Below are positions 17,843 through 27,508 of a stretch of DNA of 64,000 nucleotides, piece by piece. The notes under the pieces are model-generated. The model was not told the DNA's origin. It did no database searches and was given only the letters and a program-made list of their open reading frames with translations. The stretch covers positions 1 through 64,000 of the forward strand of contig JAKYXN010000017.1 in NCBI GenBank assembly GCA_022538095.1, in the 5' to 3' direction. Each line of letters starts with the position of its first letter. Position 1 is the first letter of the stretch. The translations under genes were made by a program, and so were the position numbers. This DNA comes from Puniceicoccaceae bacterium K14 (lineage in GTDB: Bacteria > Verrucomicrobiota > Verrucomicrobiia > Opitutales > Opitutaceae).

Positions 17843-19126
17843 TTAGCCGATTAATAGGGTTGCATAGTTCTTTTTACCGCGTCGGAGGAGCACGTATTTC
17901 CCGAAGTGGACATCTTTATTTGCAACCCTGTAGCCAATTTCTTGGATACGTTGATTGTTGAGGCTAACGCCTCCACCTTGGATATCCTTCTTCGCTTGCC
18001 CACGTGATTGGCAGAGTCCTGTTTCAACGAGTGCGTCTATCAATCCGAATCCCTCTCCTTCTAGAGAGGAGGCTTCTACGTCTGCACTTGGGATTTCTTT
18101 GGCGACTTCTTTAAGAGCATTTTCTGTGATGTCGTCTAGTTTGCCACCGAATAGAATTTGGCTGGCTTTGATCGCGTCCTGTGCAGCTTGCTCACCGTGG
18201 ATAAGGCAAGTCATTTCCCAGGCGAGCGCTCGGTGCGCTTCCCGCGCTCCTGGGTTTTGGGCGTGTTTAGCTTCGAGTTCTTCAATTTGCTCTTTGCTGA
18301 GAAAGGTAAAGAATTTGAGGAAATTGATGATGTCGCGATCGTCGACGTTGATGAAGAATTGGTAGAAGCGGTAAACGCTCGTTTTCTCTGGATTGAGCCA
18401 GATGGCTCCATCGACGCTTTTGCCGAATTTGCTTCCGTCCGCGTTTGTGATTAAGGGGAGCGTTAATCCGTAAACGGTTTTGCCAGCCTTCTTGCGTGTT
18501 AGTTCTGTTCCTGCGGTGATGTTGCCCCATTGGTCGCTGCCACCTATCTGCAGTTCACAGTTTTCTACCTGGTTGAGGTGGTAGAAATCGTAGGCTTGTA
18601 GGAGCATGTAGGAAAACTCTGTGTAGCTGATTCCTACTTCGCGATCTTCCATACGAGCGCGAACGCTTTCTTTGGCTACCATCGAGTTAACCGTAAAGTG
18701 TTTGCCTACGTCGCGCAGGAAATCGAGGAAGCTAATTGGGCTCACCCAGGAAGCGTTGTCGACTAGTTGCGCGGAGTTCGAAATTTCTTCGTTGAAATCG
18801 AGCAATCGGGCGAGCTGGACTTTTACTTGGGCAATATTGTTGTCCAAGATTTCTTTTGTGAGTAGCTGGCGCTCGGATTTCTTTCCACTTGGATCGCCGA
18901 TGCTCCCAGTGGCTCCACCGGCGAGAGCGATTGGCTTGTGGCCATAGTTTTGGAAGCGGCGTAGTGCTATCAAGGGTACGAGATTCCCTACGTGCAAGCT
19001 GTCTGCAGTGGGGTCGAAACCACCATAGAGCGAGATGGGTCGTTCTTCGAGACGCTTCGCAAGTTCTTCGCTCGCGGTGCAGTCGTTCAAGAGTCCTCTC
19101 CATTGCAGATCTTCCAAAATATTCAT
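17843..19126 (-). CDS. tyrS: Tyrosyl-tRNA synthetase
   Basis: This 427-residue class I synthetase charges tRNA-Tyr. The nucleotide-binding HIGH equivalent is DSLHVGN (about residues 42-48), preceded by YGGFDPT. The second signature is KFGKSVDGAIWL, and the tyrosine-binding region is seen in QAYDFYHLNQVENCELQIGGSDQWGN, quoted here only to mark the typical GGSDQWGN block. A C-terminal S4 RNA-binding domain is present (LCQSRGQAKKDIQGGGVSLN). Length and domain order are those of the bacterial TyrS of the KFGKS type. Confidence 0.95.
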   Translation of the reverse strand: MNILEDLQWRGLLNDCTASEELAKRLEERPISLYGGFDPTADSLHVGNLVPLIALRRFQNYGHKPIALAGGATGSIGDPSGKKSERQLLTKEILDNNIAQVKVQLARLLDFNEEISNSAQLVDNASWVSPISFLDFLRDVGKHFTVNSMVAKESVRARMEDREVGISYTEFSYMLLQAYDFYHLNQVENCELQIGGSDQWGNITAGTELTRKKAGKTVYGLTLPLITNADGSKFGKSVDGAIWLNPEKTSVYRFYQFFINVDDRDIINFLKFFTFLSKEQIEELEAKHAQNPGAREAHRALAWEMTCLIHGEQAAQDAIKASQILFGGKLDDITENALKEVAKEIPSADVEASSLEGEGFGLIDALVETGLCQSRGQAKKDIQGGGVSLNNQRIQEIGYRVANKDVHFGKYVLLRRGKKNYATLLIG

Positions 19127-19317
19127 AAGGTCGAAGGTTTTGCTACGAAAGAGCCTGGCTGTCCAGTTTGTAGTTCTGAAGAGTTTAGCGGCAATTATGC
19201 ATAATTATAGGTAATTTATCACATCTAGGTGACAAGAGGCTTGCCCGATCCTGTTAAATGCTAACACTTGAGAGTCCTTCCCAATCCCGACTTTAACCTG
19301 ATACATTAAAATTTAGT

Positions 19318-19788
19318 ATGGCTATTGAGACTGGCTCTAAAGCACCTGACTTCACATTGATTTCCAAGAATGCTGAAGGATTGACAAACGTTACACTGAG
19401 CGATCATTTTGGCAAAGGAGCGACTGTGCTTCTTTTCTTCCCGTTGGCGTTTTCGAGCGTGTGCGAAGCTGAGTTTTGCAGTGTGCGCGATTCGCTTGCA
19501 GATTACGAATCGTTGAATGCCCAAGTATATGGCATTAGCATCGATCCACCTCATTCACAAGAAGCGTTTGCTAAGCAGCATGGATTCAACTTTCCGCTTC
19601 TTTGTGATTTTAACAAAGAGGCAAGTACGGCTTACGACGTTCTTTATGAAGAATTTATCGGCCTGAAAGGCGTTTCGAAGCGTTCTGCATTCGTTATCAA
19701 CAAAGAAGGTATTGTGGTTTATGCAGAGAGTAGCGATGATCCGAAGCAACTCCCAAATTTTGATGCAATTAAAGCTGCGCTAGCCTGA
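19318..19788 (+). CDS. Peroxiredoxin (AhpE/Bcp-like)
   Basis: The 156-residue thioredoxin-fold peroxidase reduces hydrogen peroxide or organic hydroperoxides. The active-site signature is FPLAFSSVCEAEFCSVRD: peroxidatic Cys49 in a PxxxSxxC context, with a second Cys at 54, five residues on, as in many Bcp/PrxQ proteins. The N-terminal GSKAPDFTL and the GISIDPPHSQEAFAKQH segment are typical. The enzyme is probably cytoplasmic, because no signal peptide is seen. Whether it is a 1-Cys AhpE type or an atypical 2-Cys type cannot be settled by eye. Confidence 0.88.
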   Translation: MAIETGSKAPDFTLISKNAEGLTNVTLSDHFGKGATVLLFFPLAFSSVCEAEFCSVRDSLADYESLNAQVYGISIDPPHSQEAFAKQHGFNFPLLCDFNKEASTAYDVLYEEFIGLKGVSKRSAFVINKEGIVVYAESSDDPKQLPNFDAIKAALA

Positions 19789-19939
19789 AGACGTTATTCA
19801 TTTCTAATCGCTTTTCAGAGGGCACTTGATGCCCTCATCAATTCCTCTGATTAGTTTTTAAACCTTGTTTGATCCATTGAAAAATAGGCAACATAGGTTT
19901 ACCTTTAGAAGCTTTTAAATATACCGATTTAAAGAACGA

Positions 19940-20449
19940 ATGCCGAAGAGTTCCCCAGTTTTTCTGGTAGATCCATCTTCTAACCCAGTTGCGATCAAGG
20001 TCGTTGGCCGGGCGACGTTCCAGAGTGCGGTGCCTTTGAAGGATTTCCTTCGAAAGTCGATGACCTCTGGTGTTGTTACCTTTGTGGTCGATTTCAAGGA
20101 GTGTGAGGGGATGGACAGCACGGTCTTGGGCGTTTTTGCCGGATGCGCTTTAGACCTTAGAAAAAAGAAACCAAAGGGATCTTTGGTATTATCTCGTTTG
20201 AATAGTCGTCTGTTGTCTTCGATAAAGAGCTTGGGTCTCCATAGAATTGCTACGGTTGACATGGATCCGAAAGGAGCAGGCTTGAGTGGCGATTATTTTA
20301 AGACGCTTTCCAGCGCTAAACTGGACGAGCTAGAAAACGCTCGAATTTGTTTGGAAGCTCATGAAAAACTTATCGAAGCGGACAAGAGTAATGAAGCGAA
20401 GTTTAAGGATGTTATCGAACTCATGAGGGATCGAGTAGACGAAGCTTGA
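19940..20449 (+). CDS. STAS-domain protein (anti-anti-sigma-like)
   Basis: The protein (169 residues) has an N-terminal STAS domain of about 105 residues with the pattern IKVVGRATFQSAVPLKDFL and FKECEGMDSTVLGVFAG. Ser60 in the MDST turn is in the position phosphorylated in SpoIIAA-type anti-sigma-factor antagonists. A C-terminal helical extension of about 60 residues, rich in Glu and Lys, follows. It may belong to a partner-switching pathway, but no anti-sigma kinase or phosphatase is adjacent. A strong terminator follows. Confidence 0.75.
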   Translation: MPKSSPVFLVDPSSNPVAIKVVGRATFQSAVPLKDFLRKSMTSGVVTFVVDFKECEGMDSTVLGVFAGCALDLRKKKPKGSLVLSRLNSRLLSSIKSLGLHRIATVDMDPKGAGLSGDYFKTLSSAKLDELENARICLEAHEKLIEADKSNEAKFKDVIELMRDRVDEA

Positions 20450-20486
20450 TCTGCTTTGCTTAATTTTCATAAGAATTTCGTATACG

Positions 20487-20517
20487 ACGCCCACTGAAAA
20501 GATCGTGGGCGTTTTTT
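20487..20517 (+). terminator. Rho-independent terminator after the STAS gene
   Basis: ACGCCCAC at 20487-20494 pairs with GTGGGCGT at 20505-20512 around a 10-base loop, followed directly by a T-run ending at 20517. Confidence 0.9.
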
Positions 20518-20592
20518 ATGTTCCCATTGGGCGCAAAGATGAGCTTTTAGCAGAAGGAAACGAATTAAAAGTGAAACCCGAAAAGAGTAAGA

Positions 20593-21912
20593 ATGGAAAA
20601 GCCATCGTTTAAGGAAGCATTGTTGTTTTGGCTTAAATTGGGCTTTGTCAGCTTCGGAGGACCTGCTGGGCAAATCGCCATAATGCATGATTTTCTCGTG
20701 ACTCGCAAAAAATGGATTTCCGAGAGTCGTTTTCTCCACGCATTGAATTTTACGATGCTTTTGCCGGGGCCCGAAGCTCAACAATTAGCTACCTATGCGG
20801 GCTGGTTGCTACATGGCACGCGAGGCGGTCTAGTCGCGGGGGCTTTCTTCGTGTTGCCGTCTATGTTGATTCTTTTTGCCCTCAGTGCGTTGTATGTGAG
20901 TTTTGGTAATATCCCGTGGATCTATTCTTTGTTTGCGGGGTTGAAACCAGCAGTTGTGGCAATCGTAGTGATGGCCTTGGTCAAGATTTCAAGTAAATCG
21001 CTGAAGTCAGTTTTTCACTACGTCTTAGCTGTTGCGGCATTTGTGTGCCTCTTCTTTTTGAATATTGCTTTTCCGCTGATTATTGTGGGGTCGATCTTGA
21101 TCGCGGTGATCGTTTTTCGCATCAGGCCCAGTCTTTTTAAAGGTAGGAATAACGATGTAATCGATAGCGATAACTCGGAAGAGGAGTACTATATTAATTC
21201 AAATTCGGTCTTGGCAGAAGCCGGCTTGAGTTGGGGGCGGCTGGCTAGACAAGTCACTGTTTCAACCTTAGTGTGGGCAATTCCATTGGTTGTTTTCTAT
21301 TTTTTCACTAGTGATGCCCAATTTTGGGAAGAGTTAATTTTCTTTTTCACGCGGGCGGCGTTTGTGACTTTTGGAGGTGCCTATGCTGTGCTGCCGTATG
21401 TCGCTCAAGTAAGCGTGGAAGAATTGGGATGGTTAACAGAGTTGCAGATGATTGATGGCTTAGCGCTTGGAGAAACCACTCCGGGACCATTGGTTATGGT
21501 GCTCGCTTTCGTTGGATTTATGGCGGGCTATGGCCAGTACAGCGATTCGGTGATTATGGGAGGACTTGGTTTGGTGGTAACTACGTTCTACACTTTTGTC
21601 CCGTGCTTTTTCTTTATTTTTGCCGGTGCGCCGATCATCGAAAAGACTCGAGAAAACAACCAAGTAAAGCAGGTCCTTGGAGTTGTAACTGCCGCAGTCG
21701 TGGGAGTCATGCTGAATTTGACGATTTATCTCGGGAAGGCGGTCGTTTTTCCATCCGGGGGGCTTGATTTGAATGGGATCGATTGGATTACCTTGGCTTG
21801 GGTCGTGGTGTCGATTGTAGCATTATACCGATTCAAGGCGAATGTTATGGGGTGGATTGCAGTGAGCGCTACCTTTGGGTTGATTCGATTCTTAATTTTA
21901 GGCCCGTTTTAG
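20593..21912 (+). CDS. chrA: CHR-family chromate transporter ChrA
   Basis: This 439-residue inner-membrane protein has the two homologous halves of full-length ChrA. The first half carries GFVSFGGPAGQIAIMHDFLV and MLLPGPEAQQLATYAGWLLH, and the second carries RAAFVTFGGAYAVLPYVAQ and LALGETTPGPLVMVLAFVG. About ten hydrophobic helices are visible. ChrA proteins export chromate, although homologues exist where chromate resistance has not been shown, and no other chromate or metal gene is nearby. A linker rich in Asn, Asp and Glu (about residues 190-205) separates the halves. Confidence 0.9.
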   Translation: MEKPSFKEALLFWLKLGFVSFGGPAGQIAIMHDFLVTRKKWISESRFLHALNFTMLLPGPEAQQLATYAGWLLHGTRGGLVAGAFFVLPSMLILFALSALYVSFGNIPWIYSLFAGLKPAVVAIVVMALVKISSKSLKSVFHYVLAVAAFVCLFFLNIAFPLIIVGSILIAVIVFRIRPSLFKGRNNDVIDSDNSEEEYYINSNSVLAEAGLSWGRLARQVTVSTLVWAIPLVVFYFFTSDAQFWEELIFFFTRAAFVTFGGAYAVLPYVAQVSVEELGWLTELQMIDGLALGETTPGPLVMVLAFVGFMAGYGQYSDSVIMGGLGLVVTTFYTFVPCFFFIFAGAPIIEKTRENNQVKQVLGVVTAAVVGVMLNLTIYLGKAVVFPSGGLDLNGIDWITLAWVVVSIVALYRFKANVMGWIAVSATFGLIRFLILGPF

Positions 21913-21976
21913 GACTTATTCACCTCTAAATTATTCGGTTGATCATTGTACGGACTCCTTTCAGGAATAGGGGACA

Positions 21977-23200
21977 ATGAGCGAAAATAACGCAGGCGTT
22001 TTAGATAAAGAGAATTTGCCGGATAGCGGCGGCCACTTTGGTGAGTTTGGCGGCCAGTATGTGCCAGAAACTTTGATGACGGCTTTGGACAACCTTGGCA
22101 AAGAGTATGATATTGCCCGTAAGGATCCTGAATTTATCAAGGAGTTGAAGTTTTATCTAAAGGAATTTGCTGGGCGTCCCACAGGATTGTATCATGCAGA
22201 CCGGCTCTCCGAAGAGCTTGGCGGTGCAAAGATTTACTTCAAGCGCGAGGACCTACTGCACACTGGGGCTCACAAAATTAATAATGCTATCGGACAAGCT
22301 CTACTCGCGAAGCGTATGGGCAAGAAGCGTGTGATTGCGGAAACTGGAGCAGGACAGCATGGAGTGGCGACAGCGACTGTTTGCGCTAAGCTTGGATTGG
22401 ATTGCGTCGTGTACATGGGCGCAGTCGATATGGAACGTCAGAAGCTCAACGTATTTAGAATGCGTTTATGCGGAGCGGAAGTTCGCGGTGTTGAGTCGGG
22501 GCAAAAGACACTCAAAGACGCGGTCAATGAAGCAATGCGCGATTGGGTGACTAATGTTGAAGATACGCACTATATTCTTGGATCGGCTCTCGGTTCACAT
22601 CCGTATCCAATGATGGTACGCGACTTTCACCGAGTTATTGGACAAGAAGTACGTCATGAAATTTTGGAGAAAGAAGGGCGTTTGCCAGACGAGCTAGTTG
22701 CTTGTGTCGGCGGTGGCAGCAATGCAATTGGGCTATTCTACGAGTTTTTGGAAGAACCTGATATTCGGATGGTTGGAGTAGAAGCGGGAGGGCATGGCAT
22801 CGAAATCGGCCAGCACGCTGCTCGCTTTGAAGGAGGGCGCTTAGGCGTTCTTCAAGGCTGCAAGACTTATATTTTGCAAAACGATGATGGGCAAATTGAG
22901 CTCACGCATTCTGTATCCGCTGGATTAGACTATGCGGCTATTGGTCCTGAGCACGCCTATTACCGTGATCAAGGGCGCATAGAATTTGCTTACGCAACTG
23001 ATGCAGAAGTTATGGAAGCTTTCCAAGCGCTCTGTCGTACGGAAGGAATCATCCCAGCTCTCGAATCAACTCATGCCTTAGCCTACGTTTTGAAACGAGC
23101 GCCAGAAATGAGAAAAGACCAGATATTGGTTATGAACCTCAGTGGTCGAGGAGATAAGGATGTGAATCAAGTGGCGAAACTTTTAGGTGAAGACATATGA
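21977..23200 (+). CDS. trpB: Tryptophan synthase beta chain
   Basis: This 407-residue PLP enzyme condenses indole with serine to form tryptophan. Characteristic segments are [17 protein letters not shown] at the start, the PLP-lysine motif [19 protein letters not shown], the phosphate-binding loop [10 protein letters not shown], and [18 protein letters not shown] ribosome binding site (AGGAATAGGGG) precedes the ATG. No trpA is adjacent: the next gene, yicC, overlaps its stop by four bases, so the two are probably translationally coupled. Confidence 0.95.
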   Translation: MSENNAGVLDKENLPDSGGHFGEFGGQYVPETLMTALDNLGKEYDIARKDPEFIKELKFYLKEFAGRPTGLYHADRLSEELGGAKIYFKREDLLHTGAHKINNAIGQALLAKRMGKKRVIAETGAGQHGVATATVCAKLGLDCVVYMGAVDMERQKLNVFRMRLCGAEVRGVESGQKTLKDAVNEAMRDWVTNVEDTHYILGSALGSHPYPMMVRDFHRVIGQEVRHEILEKEGRLPDELVACVGGGSNAIGLFYEFLEEPDIRMVGVEAGGHGIEIGQHAARFEGGRLGVLQGCKTYILQNDDGQIELTHSVSAGLDYAAIGPEHAYYRDQGRIEFAYATDAEVMEAFQALCRTEGIIPALESTHALAYVLKRAPEMRKDQILVMNLSGRGDKDVNQVAKLLGEDI

Positions 23201-24066
23201 ATAGCATGACTGGATTTGGCCGTACCGAGGTGACTCGCGACGGCGTTGTAGTTGCTTTGCAAGTATCTTCGGTTAACCGAAAGAACTTGGAAGTCGTCTG
23301 TAATCTCCCTCGCGATTTACAACGTTTGGAGCGAAGCGTTAGCGAGCAAGTGCGCAAGCTCGCGGGAAGGGGACGTTTCCAGTTTTCATTCGAAATAAAG
23401 GGGGAGACTGCCTCCTCCAGTTTGCCGGGCGATGAACAAATTGATTCTGCTATAGCCCGTCTAAAAGAAGTTGCTCAGAGAAATGATTCTGTATTTGAGC
23501 TAAATGGCGAAGTATTGGTGAGCCTCGTACGGCTGCTTGATGCAGATGGTGCGGATATTCCCGAGGAAATTGTTGAGTCGCTAATTAGAGAAGGCGTAGA
23601 CCTCGTTCTCAAAGAATTGTTGGCCATGCGCGCTCAAGAAGGTGTGGCATTATTTGAGGATTTGTCTGCCCGCAGGTTGAAGCTCAAAGCGTTGGTCAGC
23701 GAGATTCGTGAATTGGCTCCTGAGATGGTGGAGAACTATCGAAAGAATCTTTTTACGCGCCTTCAGCAGGCAGACTTGGATTTTGATCTAGATGATGAGC
23801 GCGTTCTTAAGGAAATCGCACTTTTTGCGGATCGATGTGATATCTCAGAAGAGTTAACCCGTTTGGAAAGTCACTTCGAGCAATTCGAACAGCTATTATC
23901 AAAGAAGGAGCCAGTCGGGCGACCGTTAGAATTCTTAATGCAAGAAATTGGTCGTGAAGTTAACACTACAGGAAGTAAAGCTTGTATAATTGAAATCTCT
24001 CGCAAGGTGATGGAAATGAAGAATGAGCTCGAACGCATACGCGAACAAATAGCGAATGTGGAGTAG
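23197..24066 (+). CDS. yicC: YicC-family endoribonuclease-like protein
   Basis: The protein (289 residues) has the YicC pattern: [16 protein letters not shown] at the N-terminus, the central region [17 protein letters not shown], and the conserved C-terminus [20 protein letters not shown] followed by TTGSKA. YicC proteins have been connected to endoribonuclease activity and stationary-phase survival in other bacteria; the role here is not known. The start codon overlaps the trpB stop (ATGA), which suggests coupled translation. Confidence 0.9.
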   Translation: MNSMTGFGRTEVTRDGVVVALQVSSVNRKNLEVVCNLPRDLQRLERSVSEQVRKLAGRGRFQFSFEIKGETASSSLPGDEQIDSAIARLKEVAQRNDSVFELNGEVLVSLVRLLDADGADIPEEIVESLIREGVDLVLKELLAMRAQEGVALFEDLSARRLKLKALVSEIRELAPEMVENYRKNLFTRLQQADLDFDLDDERVLKEIALFADRCDISEELTRLESHFEQFEQLLSKKEPVGRPLEFLMQEIGREVNTTGSKACIIEISRKVMEMKNELERIREQIANVE

Positions 24067-24103
24067 GTAAGGGCGGGCTTTAGATCAGGTCACACGCGGA
24101 AAG

Positions 24104-24565
24104 ATGATTGAATTAGCTAGGCCAGGTCGCCGTTTGGGTGCCAGTTTTGTCAATGTTTGGATTTTTATGATGCCTCTGATTTTGATCGAATTATCAGGCA
24201 CAGAGGTTTTACCTTACATTTTAGTAGTTTACTCTTTTGGGGCACCATTACTTCCTATTTTCTTTCCAGAAAGTCTGGGGAAAAATATGTTTGGCCTTAT
24301 GGTCTTAGAAGAAGACGATAGTCGCTTATTGTTTAGGAAGAGAGTTATGCGTGGTCTTTTGCCGCTATTGTTTCTCAACATATTAGTGTTGCCTCACTTT
24401 CCCGAAAATTTTTATCCGACTGTATTGAATAAGTTGTCACCCATTGTGATGTTGGGATTTGTGCTGAATAACATCTACATCATTTTCAGCCCGCAGTGTA
24501 AGAGCTTAATCGACTTTTTCATGAAAGTGAAAGTGGTAAAACTTACTAAACACAATAAACTCTAG
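24104..24565 (+). CDS. RDD-family-like small membrane protein
   Basis: This 153-residue protein begins LARPGRRLGASFVNVW, resembling the Arg-containing first block of RDD proteins. It also has SLGKNMFGLMVLEEDD, resembling the block after the second helix. About four hydrophobic helices are visible. The second conserved Asp of the family is not clear. The function is unknown. It lies 38 bases after yicC on the same strand and is probably the last gene of the trpB-yicC transcript. Confidence 0.6.
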   Translation: MIELARPGRRLGASFVNVWIFMMPLILIELSGTEVLPYILVVYSFGAPLLPIFFPESLGKNMFGLMVLEEDDSRLLFRKRVMRGLLPLLFLNILVLPHFPENFYPTVLNKLSPIVMLGFVLNNIYIIFSPQCKSLIDFFMKVKVVKLTKHNKL

Positions 24566-24613
24566 GCATTCTTAAGTTTCCTTGTGGTTAGGTTAAAATG
24601 AAAGACTAGTTTT

Positions 24614-24680
24614 TGTGGGACCTGAGCTTGCTCAGTGCTACAAGCTTAAGTGGTGGCATTCAGCAAGCTGAAGCCCTACA
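24614..24680. repeat. Pair of related inverted palindromic units
   Basis: The segment 24614-24642 and the reverse complement of 24651-24680 are clearly related, both following the pattern TGTxGGxCxTxAGCTTGCTxAxTGCxACx. Each unit is also internally palindromic (CTGAGCTTGCTCAG at left, TTCAGCAAGCTGAA at right). The arrangement resembles a REP-type element of two inverted units in an intergenic space. No transposase gene is near. Confidence 0.6.
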
Positions 24681-24686
24681 AAAAAA

Positions 24687-24724
24687 GGAATGTGAGGTTT
24701 TACTCACATTCCTGAAATTTTTTT
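24687..24724. terminator. Bidirectional terminator between the RDD gene and acnB
   Basis: GGAATGTGAG at 24687-24696 pairs exactly with CTCACATTCC at 24703-24712. A-rich sequence precedes the stem (24680-24686) and T-rich sequence follows it (24718-24724), so it can terminate transcription of both convergent genes. Confidence 0.85.
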
Positions 24725-24739
24725 GGAGGTATTAAATCT

Positions 24740-27508
24740 CTAGCTAATCAAAGCTTCGCGAGGAGGAGCGAATTTTGTAAGGCTGATTCCTTCAACTGAG
24801 GCTTTGTATTCATCCATGTTTGGGATTCTGCCAAGTATTGCTGAAAGTACTACGACTGGTGTGGAAGCAAGTAGAGACTCTCCTTTCTTCCGTTCGGAAT
24901 CTTCTACAACGCGACCTTGGAATAGTCGTGTGGAAGTTGCCATCACAGTGTCACCTCTTGCGGCCTTCTCTTGGTTACCCATACAGAGGTTGCAACCGGG
25001 ACGCTCAAGGTACATCATGTTTTCGTATTCGGTGCGAGCGGCGCCTTTCGGTGCATCATCATTGAATTCGAAACCAGAATATTTCTGCAGCATTTCCCAG
25101 TCCCCCTCTTTCTTCAATTCATCGATGATGTTGTATGTGGGGGCTGTGACTACGAGAGGAGCCTTGAATTCGACTTTCCCTTGTTGTTCCTCGAGGTTCT
25201 TCAGCATTTGGGATACGATTTTCAAATCTCCCTTGTGTACCATGCAGGAACCAACAAATCCGAGATCAACCTTCTTTTCTCCTCCGTAGAAGGAAACTGC
25301 CCGGATTGTGTCGTGCGTGTATCGTTTGGATACATCTTCGTTGTTCACGTCGGGGTCGGCGATCATCGGTTCGTCAATTATGTCGAGATCTACGACAAAC
25401 TCCGCAAAGTAATTTGCATTGGCATCTGGCGTGATCGCAGGCTTTTCGCCTGACTGGATCTCTGTAATTCTCTTATCCGCCTTGTCGATCAAGCCTTGGA
25501 GAACTTGAGTATCGTTGTCCATACCCTTGTCGATCATGATCTTGATTCGGCTCTTAGCTATTTCGAGAGATTCGATCAGAGTATCGTCCTGAGAAATACA
25601 AATGGACGCTTTTGCTTTCATTTCCGCTGTCCAGTCAGTGAATGTGAATGCTTGGTCAGCGGGAAGAGTGCCAATATGAACCTCTATGATTCTCCCTTGG
25701 AAGACGTTGTCGCCAAACTTCTTTAGCATCTGAGCCTGCGTCGCGTGAACGACGTCTCGGAAATCCATGTGTTCTTTTAGATCGCCCTTGAAAGTAACTT
25801 TAACGGACTCTGGGATTGGCATAGTTGCTTCACCCGTAGCAAGTGCGAGCGCTACAGTTCCGGAGTCTGCTCCGAATGCGACGCCTTTTGACATGCGGGT
25901 GTGAGAATCCCCTCCGATGATGATTGCCCATTCATCGACGGTAAGGTCGTTTAGCACCTTGTGAATGACATCGGTCATTGGGTGGTAAACGCCTTTCGGA
26001 TCTCGCCCAGTGATGAGTCCGAAGCGGTGCATGAATTTCATGAGCTTGGGAATATTTGCCTGGGCTTTTTTATCCCATACAGAAGCTGTGTGGCATCCGG
26101 ACTGGTAAGCTCCGTCAACGGTAGGAGAGATTACGGTTGCGGCCATGGCTTCCAGTTCTTGAGAAGTCATTAAGCCGGTCGTGTCCTGTGATCCAACGAT
26201 GTTGACCTTAACGCGTACATCGGAGCCAGCGTGTAGTGGGGCATCGCTAAAGACTCCCACAGCGTTCTTGTTAAAGATTTTTTCAACAGCAGTGAGTCCT
26301 TGCCCTTCGTGTGAGATTTCTTTGGAAGGAGCGAATACGGGCTCGATGGCGACACCGAGTGTCTCACTAGCGAATGTTTGTAATTTCTTTCCGAATACGA
26401 CTGCGTAGGAACCGCGAGCCTTTATGAATTCTACCTTTTGAGGTGTTAGCGCTGAAGAAATGTCAACCAACTCCTTGTCTCCGTTGTAGAGCTTCTTGGT
26501 CTTTGTGTTGATTGTCAGGACCGTTCCTGTTTCTACAGAATAGGCTTTCTCAAGGATTGGATCGCCGTTGTCGTCTTTGACGGGGGTGCTGTCAGCATCT
26601 AATTTTTTAACCCAATTTTTGAGATCGATACCGATACCGCCAGTTACGCCAACTGTTGTGAGGAAAATTGGAGAGATTCCGTTTGTGCCTGCGATGATCG
26701 GAGCGATATTTACGAAAGGGACATACGGGCTTGCTTGCTTACCGGTCCAGAGAGCAACGTTATTGACTCCAGACATTCTGGATGAGCCGACTCCCATGGT
26801 ACCTTTTTCGGCGATCAACATCACTTGTTTTCCAGGATTGGCATCCTTGAGCGCTTGGATCTCTTTTTGCGCTTCTTCCGAGATCAAGCATTTTCCGTGA
26901 AGTTCTCGGTCTGAGCGAGAGTGCGCTTGATTGCCTGGCGAGAGGAGGTCGGTAGATATGTCACCTTCTGCGGCGATGTATGTAACCACATCGATTTCTT
27001 CCTCTACGTCTGGAAGTTTTGTGAAAAATTCTGCTTTTGCGTAGCTCTCTAGAATCTCTTTCGCGATTTCATTGCCATCCAGGTATGCACTCGCAAGTCT
27101 TTCCGTATCAGCCTCATAAAGGAATACTTGGGTCTTGAGGATTTCAGCGGCGTCTTTTGCTATTGATGGATTGTCGCCCAAGGCCAGATCGAGTAGAACC
27201 TTAACGGATTGACCGCCCTTCATGTGCGACAGTAGCTCGAAGGCAAATGTCTGTGATATTTCCTCGACTACAGAATCACCAAGAATGATTTCTTTTAAAA
27301 ACTTAGCCTTTACCCCTGCTGCACTCGTGGTTCCTGGTAAGGTGTTGTAGATGAAGAACTTGAGGGAATTTTCTCTGTGCTCGTTGTTAAGATCTTTGAT
27401 TTGCTCAATAATAGCGGCTAACAATACGCCGTCGTCAATTGGCTTAGGGTTCAACCCTTGATCTTTTCGTTCTTCGATCTCTTTTATGTATTCTATATAC
27501 GGTTCCAT
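24740..27508 (-). CDS. acnB: Aconitate hydratase B (bifunctional 2-methylisocitrate dehydratase)
   Basis: This 922-residue enzyme isomerises citrate and isocitrate in the TCA cycle. It matches AcnB rather than AcnA in having a long N-terminal HEAT-like region (about residues 1-160) ahead of the aconitase domains. Cluster-ligand regions are YQSGCHTASVWDKK and ERPGCNLCMGNQEKAARG. The substrate loop with IIGGDSHTRMSKGVAFGADS and the C-terminal REALIS ending are also typical. It stands alone, convergent with the trpB cluster across a shared terminator. Confidence 0.95.
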   Translation of the reverse strand: MEPYIEYIKEIEERKDQGLNPKPIDDGVLLAAIIEQIKDLNNEHRENSLKFFIYNTLPGTTSAAGVKAKFLKEIILGDSVVEEISQTFAFELLSHMKGGQSVKVLLDLALGDNPSIAKDAAEILKTQVFLYEADTERLASAYLDGNEIAKEILESYAKAEFFTKLPDVEEEIDVVTYIAAEGDISTDLLSPGNQAHSRSDRELHGKCLISEEAQKEIQALKDANPGKQVMLIAEKGTMGVGSSRMSGVNNVALWTGKQASPYVPFVNIAPIIAGTNGISPIFLTTVGVTGGIGIDLKNWVKKLDADSTPVKDDNGDPILEKAYSVETGTVLTINTKTKKLYNGDKELVDISSALTPQKVEFIKARGSYAVVFGKKLQTFASETLGVAIEPVFAPSKEISHEGQGLTAVEKIFNKNAVGVFSDAPLHAGSDVRVKVNIVGSQDTTGLMTSQELEAMAATVISPTVDGAYQSGCHTASVWDKKAQANIPKLMKFMHRFGLITGRDPKGVYHPMTDVIHKVLNDLTVDEWAIIIGGDSHTRMSKGVAFGADSGTVALALATGEATMPIPESVKVTFKGDLKEHMDFRDVVHATQAQMLKKFGDNVFQGRIIEVHIGTLPADQAFTFTDWTAEMKAKASICISQDDTLIESLEIAKSRIKIMIDKGMDNDTQVLQGLIDKADKRITEIQSGEKPAITPDANANYFAEFVVDLDIIDEPMIADPDVNNEDVSKRYTHDTIRAVSFYGGEKKVDLGFVGSCMVHKGDLKIVSQMLKNLEEQQGKVEFKAPLVVTAPTYNIIDELKKEGDWEMLQKYSGFEFNDDAPKGAARTEYENMMYLERPGCNLCMGNQEKAARGDTVMATSTRLFQGRVVEDSERKKGESLLASTPVVVLSAILGRIPNMDEYKASVEGISLTKFAPPREALIS

